Source: Bacillota bacterium (GTDB lineage Bacteria > Bacillota > Bacilli > Paenibacillales > NBRC-103111). From it: DNA of 64,000 nt. The position numbers were made by a program, and so were the translations under genes. Below the pieces are notes generated by a model. It saw nothing but the letters and a program-made list of their open reading frames with translations, was not told where the DNA came from and searched no databases. The stretch's first letter is position 1. Each line of letters starts with the position of its first letter. Shown here piece after piece: positions 1 through 8,459 of this stretch. The DNA lies in the NCBI GenBank assembly GCA_023388055.1, contig JAEWGW010000034.1:1-64000 (forward strand), in the 5' to 3' direction.

Positions 1-3000
1 ACGTAATAATAGCGATCGGATTCATTCTCCGTGGACACCGTGTAGCTGCTTCCCGTTGCGTTCTCAATTATAAACGCACCCGAGGTGCTGGCTGTATCGT
101 TGCGGAACCATTGGTAGCTCAACTGCCCATCGTCCATGGAGTTGGCGGCTACGCTCAGAACCGGATCGGCATCCCCAACCTTTACCGTTGCTCCGGTCGG
201 CTGCGTCGTAATGGATGGCGCCAAGGCTGGGGCAACCAGCTTCTTAATCAATCCGGCATCAATATCGCATACATACACCTCTCCATTGCCGGCCACAAAC
301 ATGCCATAAGGAATAAAGAATTCATCCTTTATACTCACATCTGTCCATTGGTTCCCTGCGAGCTTCCTTACTACGGAATTGCCGGTGTCCGCGACATAGA
401 CATTTCCATGGCTGTCGACCCCAATTCCCTTGGGATCAAGAAAACTAGCTTCACCTGTTATATCCACCCAAGAGGAGCCCGACAGCTTTTTAACCCTGTT
501 GTTATGATCGGTTACGTATATCGTTCCATCAGGGCCTACTGCCAAGCCGGCAGCATTAATGTAAGAATCCGTAACATTCTCCCATTGGTTCCCCACCAGC
601 TTCATAATTCTGCGGAACTCCGTATCTGCCGCGTAAATATTCCCTTGATTATCTACGGCCACATCCACCGGGTCGGAAAGCCCCTCGGCGTTAATGAATC
701 CCCAAAGCCCTTCCGAATACTTCAATACCATACTGGAACTCTTCATTATCAAATAAAGAGCCCCATTAGAGTCTGTTGTGATACCCGTGATCTGTCCAAC
801 AGGCGGCGTAATAGCTTGCCAGCCTCCGTCGACAACCCTTCTTTTAAGCTGATAGGCATCCGCTACATACAGTGTTCCGTCGTTACTTGCCGCTACATCA
901 ATAGGTCCGTTAACGGGTCTGTATCCCGTAATATCAATCCAGTCACCCGTTACAGGTGCAGCCTTGATGGTTACCATAGCTATACTACTGAAGGTTGTGG
1001 CGGATTGGCTGCCCAATGTATTTTTCACGGCCACATAATAATACATAACCCCCGCTATATCCGCTGCCGGCTGGTAAAAATCCGCCGTTGCATCTTCGAT
1101 CAGGGTTGCATTCTCCATACTTTCCACCGCGTTGCTGTACCACTGATAGCTTAATGTTCCCGCGTCGCTTTTCGTTGCGGTTACACCCAGGGTGACGATA
1201 TCTCCTGCATACACGGTATCGCCGTACGGATGATTAAGAATGGTGGGCGAAGCCGCAGGCACTGGCGGATTAACCGTTACGGCTGCAATATGGCTGGTTT
1301 TTTCCGTTGTCTGAGCACCCGTAGCCTCTGTATTCGTGTTCTTCACGACCACATAGTAGTAGGTGGTCCCTGCTGTTGTGGTCAGAGGCTCGTAGCTGCT
1401 GCCCGTTGCCCCTGCAATCTCTGTGCTGCCGCTGGTGCTGTTCTCCATATTGCTGTACCATTGATAGCTCAAAGTTCCGCCATCGGTTACGTCTGCCGTC
1501 ACACTCAGGGTGGGGCGTGTGTCCCCTACCTTCACGGTGCTGCCCACCGGTTGAGCGGTTAGGGTAGGCTCCGCCGCGTTCACCACTTCTGTCACTACCT
1601 GCTCAACAGTAAAGGTTACAGCTGTCATAAGCTCTGCAGCTACCGTAACAGTTGCCTGATATGTCCCTGCTGGCAGCTGATTTTTGGCCTTCACTGTAAA
1701 TGTAGTAGAAGGCGTTCCGTCATTCAGCTCAGTTGTAGCAAGTCCAGTCAGCTCGAAGCTTCCGGCGGCCGTTCCACTGAGCTGCACATTCAGATTGGTA
1801 AGGCTCCCTGTCCCTGTTTTTGTAATCGTCACCGTTTTGGTTTCTTGTGTTCCCGGGTTATAACCTGCGGTTAAAGGTGACAAAGTCTGTGTTTGAATCG
1901 CTTCGATAGTGTACGTTAGCGGAATCCATGTAGCATACAAAGTGAGATTGCGCGAAGGCATGCTGAAGCTGCTAGCAGGAGCATAATCGTCTCCTGTTCC
2001 ATCTGCTTTGGAGTTCCATCCGGCAAAAACAAACCCGCTCCGCTTCAGCATCCCTGTATTGTCCAAAACAGTAACGGTGCCCGATGTCGGATAAAGCCCG
2101 CTATCTGCCGGAGCCTGGCCGGAAGTGCTGCCATTGCCGTTATAGGTAACCGAATAGGTGGCCACATAGGGCCTCAGCTGCGGATAAGATACCCCTTCAT
2201 CAATTGACCAAACCGTGTCGAAATCCCAACCAACAAAAGTAGCCTTTATCTTCATATCTGTCGTAGCTTTAGGAGCAGCATCAATACTATTTGCTGTTCC
2301 TGCTATATTAACATCAAAATAGTTGCCGCTTACAGTTCCGCCCTCCTTCTTCCCCAAAAAGCTGGAACCAGTACTCCCCGTAAAGCTAGTCGCTACAGCC
2401 GAGTAGTTATTTTTCAAAGTTGCCCTGGAGGAACCAATAAACCCGCCTATTCCTGCCGACAACGGTGAAGGTGCGAAGACCTTGCCCATAGCATAATTAT
2501 TTGTAATGGAGCCTCCTGCAGCCTGTCCCACAAAACCACCGACGTTGGTTTCCAGTCCATTCACTGACGTAATGCCCGTAGCATAGCTTTTCTCTATGGT
2601 ACCTACGCTATAACCAACTAATCCTCCAATAGCATAATAATTTTGCCCGGAGAAACTTATACTGCCAACATTGCCGGTTGCATAGCAATATTGAATTTTT
2701 CCGGTAGAAAACTCACCGATCAGCCCGCCTATTCTTTGGGTTGACATCGCAACAGGTATAACTACATTCCCGCTGGCATGGCTGTTCCTGAGTATAGCGG
2801 TGGAAGTGAACACACCGATTAATCCTCCCGAAGATCCTGCACCAAAAACGTTTACGTTCCCAGCCGCAGAGATATCAGAAACGAGGGTTTTGCTTGCGTA
2901 AGCGCCAAGGAATCCTCCCAGATTCTTTTGGCCGTATACATTAACATTTGCAGAGCTGGCATTAACCGCAGCCGTATTGCTAAACAGACCACCCAGGCCG

Positions 3001-3497
3001 CCAACGTTGTTTGTTCCTTGTACAGTACCGGTTACTGTTGCTTCTTCAACCTGCCCTGAACTAATAGCCCCCAATAAACCGCCCGTATAATCTTTACCCT
3101 GAACATCGACATTAGCCAGATTAATCCGGCTAATGCTTCCCTTAACACTACCAAACAAACCAACGTAATCCTCGGTTGGCCGGACAATCTTCAAATTCGA
3201 AACCGTAAATCTATCCCCGTCGAGACTGCCTGTGAATGGCGTAACAGTTGTCCCAATCGGCTCCCAGTTTGTATAAGCAGACAGATTAATATTCCCGCCA
3301 AGCCGATAATGGCCGCCCAAATTACTGCGTATATTGTTTAATTCTGCGGCAGTCGTGATGATATACGGATCGTCCGCTGTTCCCGATCCTGCCGCCTTCG
3401 CCGCTTGGGGAAGCCATGCAAACGCATTTAAGAATGCTCCCACAACCATAACAACTACGAGAAAAATCGAACATTTCCTTGTTGGCTTTCCCTTCAT
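1..3497 (-). CDS. Secreted GLUG/InlB/Ig/NHL repeat surface protein (C-terminus cut by window edge)
   Basis: Reading minus from ATG at 3497 (GGGAGG 12 bases upstream, GAGAGG nearer) gives an open frame to the window edge, at least 1165 residues. Seen: signal peptide (KPTRK, hydrophobic core about residues 9-24, Ala-rich cleavage near residue 36); about residues 40-440 a long run of GLUG-type repeats (recurring GGL(I/L)G and NNYA(M)G patterns); about 450-520 an InlB B-type repeat (SGFVFAGWNSKADGTG); about 525-620 a beta-rich domain; about 650-850 two Ig-like domains (LSYQWYSN then YYYVVVKN); about 860-1100 NHL-type repeats (GIGVDSHGNVYVADTGNS) likely forming a beta-propeller; a third Ig-like domain at the edge. 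Such modules are typical of cell-surface adhesins and extracellular enzymes of Paenibacillaceae; function is not assignable. An SLH or other anchor may lie outside the window. No catalytic motif was seen in the visible part. Confidence 0.85.
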   Translation of the reverse strand, partial: MKGKPTRKCSIFLVVVMVVGAFLNAFAWLPQAAKAAGSGTADDPYIITTAAELNNIRSNLGGHYRLGGNINLSAYTNWEPIGTTVTPFTGSLDGDRFTVSNLKIVRPTEDYVGLFGSVKGSISRINLANVDVQGKDYTGGLLGAISSGQVEEATVTGTVQGTNNVGGLGGLFSNTAAVNASSANVNVYGQKNLGGFLGAYASKTLVSDISAAGNVNVFGAGSSGGLIGVFTSTAILRNSHASGNVVIPVAMSTQRIGGLIGEFSTGKIQYCYATGNVGSISFSGQNYYAIGGLVGYSVGTIEKSYATGITSVNGLETNVGGFVGQAAGGSITNNYAMGKVFAPSPLSAGIGGFIGSSRATLKNNYSAVATSFTGSTGSSFLGKKEGGTVSGNYFDVNIAGTANSIDAAPKATTDMKIKATFVGWDFDTVWSIDEGVSYPQLRPYVATYSVTYNGNGSTSGQAPADSGLYPTSGTVTVLDNTGMLKRSGFVFAGWNSKADGTGDDYAPASSFSMPSRNLTLYATWIPLTYTIEAIQTQTLSPLTAGYNPGTQETKTVTITKTGTGSLTNLNVQLSGTAAGSFELTGLATTELNDGTPSTTFTVKAKNQLPAGTYQATVTVAAELMTAVTFTVEQVVTEVVNAAEPTLTAQPVGSTVKVGDTRPTLSVTADVTDGGTLSYQWYSNMENSTSGSTEIAGATGSSYEPLTTTAGTTYYYVVVKNTNTEATGAQTTEKTSHIAAVTVNPPVPAASPTILNHPYGDTVYAGDIVTLGVTATKSDAGTLSYQWYSNAVESMENATLIEDATADFYQPAADIAGVMYYYVAVKNTLGSQSATTFSSIAMVTIKAAPVTGDWIDITGYRPVNGPIDVAASNDGTLYVADAYQLKRRVVDGGWQAITPPVGQITGITTDSNGALYLIMKSSSMVLKYSEGLWGFINAEGLSDPVDVAVDNQGNIYAADTEFRRIMKLVGNQWENVTDSYINAAGLAVGPDGTIYVTDHNNRVKKLSGSSWVDITGEASFLDPKGIGVDSHGNVYVADTGNSVVRKLAGNQWTDVSIKDEFFIPYGMFVAGNGEVYVCDIDAGLIKKLVAPALAPSITTQPTGATVKVGDADPVLSVAANSMDDGQLSYQWFRNDTASTSGAFIIENATGSSYTVSTENESDRYYY

Positions 3498-3790
3498 ACC
3501 TCTCGTTTCCTCCCTTTTTAAACCACTGCTCTACAAAGTCCACCTTCCATTCTACCGGCCGGTTCTTGCAAAATTCTCACAAACTCCCACTTCATTACCA
3601 GAATATTGTCAATTTTAATCGAATGTTGTTGAGTTTTCACGAATTGTTCACAAAATAGACGGGTCTCCTCAGCACGCTAACGTCATGGAAGGGAGCAGCC
3701 GGATCACTATGGAGCCCATGTGACGAATCGGTCACCTCTTTGTTTAGTTGCTGAGCTGTGAGGGAACGGCGACGCGGGCGGCTATGCTGT

Positions 3791-3971
3791 AACGGAACTC
3801 AACGACTCTTAGCGGGCTAAATACGCCCGATTTGAAATGTAACGGAACCCAGCGACTCTTACAGCTCATTTCGGCTGCTTTTTCCCCTCAACTATGCCTC
3901 TAAGGGGCGGAGAGTTCCGTTAAAAAACCGCAGAGGTCATTTTGGCCGTCTAAGCGTCGCTCAGTTCCCTT
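3791..3971. repeat. Inverted REP-like repeat cluster in a gene-free stretch
   Basis: Bases 3498-4022 hold no gene. Within them are two direct copies of AACGGAAC(T/C)CA(A/G)CGACTCTTA (3791-3811 and 3841-3861) and two inverted, more diverged copies (3901-3922 ending AGAGTTCCGTTA, and 3951-3971, TAAGCGTCGCTCAGTTCCCTT). The pairs can fold into a large cruciform or RNA stem-loop. This has the look of a dispersed intergenic palindromic repeat family, but no second cluster was seen in this window. Confidence 0.6.
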
Positions 3972-4022
3972 AAAATCCCCCATGGCCGCTCAGAGCAAGC
4001 ACACGCACTGCAAACAGACACC

Positions 4023-4064
4023 AAAAAAGCCGGACGGGAAACCTGTGTGGTTTCCGCCCAGCTT
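4023..4064 (-). terminator. Rho-independent terminator of sugar operon 1
   Basis: On the minus strand, AGCTGGGCGGAAACC and GGTTTCCCGTCCGGCT form a GC-rich stem around a 5-base loop, followed by six T. It lies 50 bases past the last permease gene of the operon. Confidence 0.85.
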
Positions 4065-4116
4065 ATTTATTCCGGGGCTCTTCAATCAGCCCCTCATACC
4101 CTGCTCCCCGCCAATT

Positions 4117-5001
4117 TTACCCCTTCACCGCCCCTGCCGTAACTCCCTCCATGATCTGTTCACTCAGAATGAAGAAGGCCACAACAATAGGCAGCATGCT
4201 GATGACCAGCGTGGCTCCGATGGCGCCCCAGTCCGTGCTGTATTGCCCCACGAAATTTTGCACCCCGACCGTTAAGGTCTTCAGATGATCCGAGCTGATG
4301 AAGGTATTGACGAAGATGAATTCATTCCAATTGTAAATCATGTTAATAATCACAGTGGTGGTTAACACGGATATAGTCATGGGCAGCACCACCGCGAAGA
4401 ACATCCGGTTGACCGTGCAGCCGTCCATCACCGCCGCTTCTTCAATTTCCCGGGGCAGGGCATAATAGGCACCCAGCAGGATCATGATCGTAATCGGCAT
4501 ATTGAAGGCGGTATACGACAGGATCACCGATAGCGGATGGTCCTTCAAACCGAAATTCGTGAAGAAGCTGAACAGCGGAATCAGGGTGGAATGCACCGGA
4601 ATCATCATCCCGGTCATGAACAGCCCCAGAACCAGAGAGCTGTTCCTCCATCTCATCCGGGTAATGGCATAGGTGACCATGCTGGCCAGCAGCACTGTCA
4701 GCGCCACCGCCGTCACTGTAATCCACACGCTGTTCATGAAATAATGTCCAATCTGGCCCTCTGTCCATACCTTCGTATAATTGCCCCAGCGGGGATGGAG
4801 AGGCAGGGCAAAGGGTGACAGGTTAAACACCTCCTGGTTATTCTTCAGGGAGAAGAAAACCAGCCAAATCAGGGGCAATACCTGCAGAACCGCAACCATT
4901 GCCAGAATGAGATAGAGCAGCGCCCACCCCCCTGCGTGTAAAACTGCAGAACCGGGCTGCCGGGAGACCGCTCTGCTCCGGGTGATGACAGCTTTGGCCA
5001 T
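4117..5001 (-). CDS. Carbohydrate ABC transporter permease, MalG-like (CUT1)
   Basis: 294 residues, the usual length for an inner-membrane permease of the CUT1 sugar transporter family. About six hydrophobic segments are visible (for example residues 25-50, 85-110, 120-145, 155-180, 200-225, 260-285), and the cytoplasmic EAA loop that docks the ATPase reads PREIEEAAVMDGC around residues 185-200. It follows the MalF-like permease by 12 bases and ends the operon at a strong terminator. No ATPase gene is present; as is common for CUT1 systems in Bacillales, a shared MsmX-type ATPase encoded elsewhere probably energises it (inference). The substrate cannot be told from sequence. Confidence 0.9.
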   Translation of the reverse strand: MAKAVITRSRAVSRQPGSAVLHAGGWALLYLILAMVAVLQVLPLIWLVFFSLKNNQEVFNLSPFALPLHPRWGNYTKVWTEGQIGHYFMNSVWITVTAVALTVLLASMVTYAITRMRWRNSSLVLGLFMTGMMIPVHSTLIPLFSFFTNFGLKDHPLSVILSYTAFNMPITIMILLGAYYALPREIEEAAVMDGCTVNRMFFAVVLPMTISVLTTTVIINMIYNWNEFIFVNTFISSDHLKTLTVGVQNFVGQYSTDWGAIGATLVISMLPIVVAFFILSEQIMEGVTAGAVKG

Positions 5002-5013
5002 GAACGTGCCCTC

Positions 5014-5895
5014 CTAGGAATATTCGATGGTTTCTTTGGCGGCCGTCCATTTGCGGATGAGCCAAGTGACAACCAGACAGATCAGCAGCAGGAAAAAGCC
5101 GATGGCGCTGCCATACCCGAAGTTGAAGCCCTTAAAGGCGATCCGGTACATATACGAGGCCATCACCTCGCTGGCGCCGTTGGGTCCCCCGTTGGTCATC
5201 ACATAAATCAGGTCAAAATACTTCAGAGAGCCTACAACGGCCAGCACTACCGTCACCTTGAACACCTCGGCAATCAACGGTATCTTGATCCGCAGGGCAA
5301 TCTGCAGCGGGTTCGCTCCGTCTATGCGCGCCGCCTCCTCCAGGGAGGCGGGGATATTCTTCAGGGCGGAATAATAGATCAGGATGTAGAAGCCGGCATA
5401 CTGCCACAGAATAGGGACAAACAAGGCAGGCAGCACATAGGCCGGTTCAGCCAGCCAGGCAGGTGTATCCGTAAATCCGATAAACTCCAGCGCACTGGTG
5501 AGAATCCCGTTGGTGGGATGGTAAATCTTCAGCCACAGCTGGGCAATGGCCACCGACGACAGCAGCATCGGCACCAGATAAATTTTGCGCAGCAGATTAG
5601 AACCCTTGATCCGTCCGGCCAGCAGCAGCGCCACCGCCAGGTAGATCAACAGACTGAGCGCGGAGAAAACGGCCAGCAGCAAGGAATGAAAGGCGCTCTC
5701 CCAGAACAGCCTGTCGCCCATCAGCTCCAGATAATTATCCAGACCGATGAACTGCTTGGCGCCGATGCCGTCCCACTTGGTCAGGCCGTAATAGCCCGTC
5801 AGCACAATGGGGATGTAGATCAGCTGCAGCACCAGAAAAAGCGACGGCACGACGTACAATGCGATGATCCATTTGTTGGACAGCACCTTATCCAT
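5014..5895 (-). CDS. Carbohydrate ABC transporter permease, MalF-like (CUT1)
   Basis: 293 residues with a hydrophobic first segment (residues 10-35) and about five more membrane segments; the EAA loop reads PASLEEAARIDGAN near residues 182-195. This is the MalF-type partner of the next gene. It starts 25 bases after the solute-binding protein gene and 12 bases before the MalG-like gene, so the three are certainly co-transcribed. It forms half of the membrane channel of the importer. Confidence 0.9.
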   Translation of the reverse strand: MDKVLSNKWIIALYVVPSLFLVLQLIYIPIVLTGYYGLTKWDGIGAKQFIGLDNYLELMGDRLFWESAFHSLLLAVFSALSLLIYLAVALLLAGRIKGSNLLRKIYLVPMLLSSVAIAQLWLKIYHPTNGILTSALEFIGFTDTPAWLAEPAYVLPALFVPILWQYAGFYILIYYSALKNIPASLEEAARIDGANPLQIALRIKIPLIAEVFKVTVVLAVVGSLKYFDLIYVMTNGGPNGASEVMASYMYRIAFKGFNFGYGSAIGFFLLLICLVVTWLIRKWTAAKETIEYS

Positions 5896-5920
5896 GTGAT
5901 TCCCGTTCCTCCTGCCGTCT

Positions 5921-7297
5921 CTATTCGCTGGCTGCCTTGGTCAGCGCTTCTTCATGCTTCTTGGCGAAGTCCTCCGGCGTTACCGCTTTGCCGAAGATGG
6001 CCTGGATCATATTCAGATGCGCCTCAGCGGCGGAGGGTTTCATCTGCACATCGGCAAACAGCGTAATGCTGCTGGCATTGTTCAGCTCCTTGAGGAGATC
6101 AATATACATGGCGGGCAGCTGCACAGCCGAGGTATCTACCTTGGTCGCCGGAATCACACCCGCGTCGGTGACGGAAACCTTGCCCCACTGCTCCACGAAA
6201 TACTCCACGAACTTCTTGGACTCTTCCTTCACCTTGGAGTTCTGGGCCACGAACAGACCAACACCGGGACCGCCTACCCAGCTGTTCATATCACTCTTGC
6301 CGCCGCTGACAGCGGGGAATTTGAAGAAGCCGATATTATCCTTGAAGGCCTTGGGCACATCCGGATTGGTGGTAAAGTTGGGCAGCTCCCAGGTTCCCAT
6401 CATGTACATGGCTGCTTTTTCGTTCATAAATTCGGACTTGCCTTCATCATTGGACAGCCCGTTGAAGCCCTTGTTGAAGGCGTTCAGATCCACCAGCTGC
6501 TGGATTTCCTTGGCTGCCCGGATCAGGCTGGGATCCTCGAAGGAGCCGCTGCGGTCTACAGCCTTCTTCAGCGGCTCGGTGCCGCCGATCCGGTTGGCCA
6601 GGTACATGTACCACAGAGAGCCGGTCCACCGGTCCTTATTGCCCAGGGCAATAGGCGCCACATTGTTCTTGGTCAGGGTTTTGACCACCTCAAGGAATTC
6701 ATCATACGTGCCGGGCACCTTCAACCCGTATTTGGCAAAAAGCGCCTTGTTATAATAAACCGGGGTAATGTTCAGCTCCAGGGGGTACGCATAGGTTTTG
6801 CCGCCGATGGCATACGCCTCCGTAGTGCCGCCAACAAATTTATCCTTCAGCTTGCCCTGCAGCCCGTCGTCCAGCGTGGCGAACAGATTGCCCTTCACAT
6901 ACGGCTCCAGAAAACCCGCCGCCCAGGTCATGCCCACATCCGGCAGCTGGTTGGAGGCGGACAGCACCTTCAGCTTGCTTTTGTACTGCTCATTCTCCAG
7001 GATTTCCTGCTTCACGGTCACGTTGGGGTTGGCCTTGGTGTAGTCGTCGATGATTTTGTTAACGATTACATTTTGCTGCTTGGAGCTTCCTGCCGGCCAC
7101 AGATGCATGAAGTTAATGGTGATCTTCTCCGCCTTGGCGGTGGGTTGGGTGGTGGCTGGAGCAGACGCTGCAGCTGTAGCTGCCGGTGCAGTAGAAGCTC
7201 CGGCCCCCCCTTCATCCTTGTTCGAGGCACAACCCGCCAATGAAACCGCTCCCAGCATGGACAGCGCCAATAGACCCGCAAACGCTTTTTTGACCAT
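5921..7297 (-). CDS. Sugar-binding lipoprotein of ABC transporter (SBP_bac_1 family)
   Basis: 458 residues when started at ATG 7297 (GGGGAAGCAGGA upstream); an in-frame start 8 codons earlier lacks a signal-peptide fit. The N-terminus is a lipoprotein signal: MVKKAF, hydrophobic core, lipobox VSLAGC, then an Ala/Thr/Pro-rich linker to about residue 55. The mature part has the type 1 extracellular solute-binding features (for example ELNITPVYYNKALFAKYG near residues 175-195 and MNEKAAMYMMGTWELPNF near 290-310). It would be tethered outside the membrane and deliver an oligosaccharide to the two permeases encoded downstream. The 120-base gap 7298-7416 to the upstream regulator gene has no clear terminator, so readthrough from the regulatory genes is possible. 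Confidence 0.92.
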   Translation of the reverse strand: MVKKAFAGLLALSMLGAVSLAGCASNKDEGGAGASTAPAATAAASAPATTQPTAKAEKITINFMHLWPAGSSKQQNVIVNKIIDDYTKANPNVTVKQEILENEQYKSKLKVLSASNQLPDVGMTWAAGFLEPYVKGNLFATLDDGLQGKLKDKFVGGTTEAYAIGGKTYAYPLELNITPVYYNKALFAKYGLKVPGTYDEFLEVVKTLTKNNVAPIALGNKDRWTGSLWYMYLANRIGGTEPLKKAVDRSGSFEDPSLIRAAKEIQQLVDLNAFNKGFNGLSNDEGKSEFMNEKAAMYMMGTWELPNFTTNPDVPKAFKDNIGFFKFPAVSGGKSDMNSWVGGPGVGLFVAQNSKVKEESKKFVEYFVEQWGKVSVTDAGVIPATKVDTSAVQLPAMYIDLLKELNNASSITLFADVQMKPSAAEAHLNMIQAIFGKAVTPEDFAKKHEEALTKAASE

Positions 7298-7416
7298 TCC
7301 TGCTTCCCCCTTGGGTATCATCGCCGCCGCGCAACACTCCGGCAGCTGTGTCTTTATCGTAGCATGACAGTTTTAGCCCCGTAAGGTTACAGCTTTTGGG
7401 TAAAATACCTTATTTT

Positions 7417-8214
7417 TTAGATGGGGCCGTTGTCCTCCGCTATCTGCTTGCGGTATTGGCTGGGGCTTACCCCCGTATTTTCCTTGAACAGCTTAATGAA
7501 GTATTTGGGCGTCAGGTACCCGACCTGCACGGCAATTTCCCCGACAGGCAATGCAGTACCCAGCAGCAGCTCCTTAGCCTTCTGCAGCTTGCAGCGGGTA
7601 ACATATTCCAGGAAGGTCATACCCGTCTGCTCCTTGAACAAAAAGCTGAAATAGCTGGCGTTCAGGTGCACCTCCTCCGCTACCTCCCGCAGACCCAAGG
7701 GGGCCTGAAGATGGCTCTCCACATAACGCATCGCCTTCAGCACCGGCTCGCCGATCCGTCCTTCACCGCTTTCCTGGAGCTCCAGCAGGGATTTGTCCAC
7801 CATTCTCTCCATAGCCTGCTGGCGGTGGCGGCTTTGGTCCAGCTTCAGTGCCTGCTCCACCGTTTCCAGCAGCTTGCGCTTCTCCAGAGGCTTCAGCAGA
7901 TACTGGAACACCCCCAGCCGGATTGCATGATGGGCATATTCGAATACGGCGTGCCCCGAAATAATAATCACCACCGGGCTGGCTCCCTTGGCCTGGGCAT
8001 CCTCCACCAGTGTAAGCCCGGTAATCTCCGGCATGCGGATATCGGTGATCAGGAGATGCACCTGCTCCTGCTCCAGCACCCGGGAGGCCTCAGCCGCACT
8101 GCCTGCGGTAATCACCCGGACCGCACCGGACAAGTCCGTTTCCAGCGTTTTTTTGACCCCGTCCCGGGTTCTTGGCTCATCATCCACCACCAGCACCGTC
8201 TTCAGCAGATTCAT
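7417..8214 (-). CDS. AraC-family response regulator (YesN-like)
   Basis: 265 residues, start ATG 8214 with GGGGAG 6 bases upstream. Receiver domain residues 5-120: acidic cluster VDDEPRTRDG, phosphoacceptor Asp in LLITDIRMPE, conserved Lys in YLLKPLEK. Two helix-turn-helix AraC motifs occupy residues about 160-260 (LNASYFSFLFKEQTG and KYFIKLFKENTGVSPSQYR). It is shorter than the 500-residue YesN form, having no central domain. The partner kinase lies upstream on the same strand, separated by a 225-bp palindrome. It probably activates the transporter genes directly downstream. Confidence 0.9.
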   Translation of the reverse strand: MNLLKTVLVVDDEPRTRDGVKKTLETDLSGAVRVITAGSAAEASRVLEQEQVHLLITDIRMPEITGLTLVEDAQAKGASPVVIIISGHAVFEYAHHAIRLGVFQYLLKPLEKRKLLETVEQALKLDQSRHRQQAMERMVDKSLLELQESGEGRIGEPVLKAMRYVESHLQAPLGLREVAEEVHLNASYFSFLFKEQTGMTFLEYVTRCKLQKAKELLLGTALPVGEIAVQVGYLTPKYFIKLFKENTGVSPSQYRKQIAEDNGPI

Positions 8215-8234
8215 ACGTTCTCCCCTTCCTCCCT

Positions 8235-8459
8235 AGGAGTCTTTCCGACGGAGTTGTTTTGGTGAATAAATATTCACTGGCAACATTCACTACCGGGATA
8301 GGCTTGGCTTGGAAGCTCAAACACGTTTTGTCGGCCTTGATTGTATTGGATTATTAAGGTGTCAAAGCCGCCAAAAAACTCGCCCTCAAGCCAACCTATC
8401 CCTCCCGTTTCATGTCACTGAATATTTATTCACCCTTTTCTTTCGTCGGACAGACTCCT
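8235..8459. repeat. 225-bp imperfect palindrome between kinase and regulator genes
   Basis: The plus strand from 8235 (AGGAGTCTTTCCGACG, then GTGAATAAATATTCACTGGC, then GGGATAGGCTTGGCTTG) matches the minus strand from 8459 (AGGAGTCTGTCCGACG, GTGAATAAATATTCAGTGAC, GGGATAGGTTGGCTTG), and the match decays towards the centre near 8347. The right arm covers the last codons and the stop (TGA, 8430-8432) of the kinase gene. In the kinase-regulator mRNA this would be a very long hairpin. It resembles a MITE-like or duplicated inverted segment; it has no coding capacity. Confidence 0.8.

Noticed and set aside
111..1562. Plus-strand open frames over the first surface-protein gene
   Set aside because: Antisense to Ig/NHL domains that read well on the minus strand.
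3322..3543. Minus-strand 73-codon frame at the start of the first gene
   Set aside because: It is in a different frame from the signal peptide and repeats that begin at 3497.
5954..7243. Plus-strand 429-codon frame
   Set aside because: Antisense to the sugar-binding lipoprotein gene; no domain or ribosome site.
8235..8459. Simple intrinsic terminator between kinase and regulator
   Set aside because: The palindrome is far longer than a terminator, has no T-run after either arm, and the regulator gene follows directly on the same strand.
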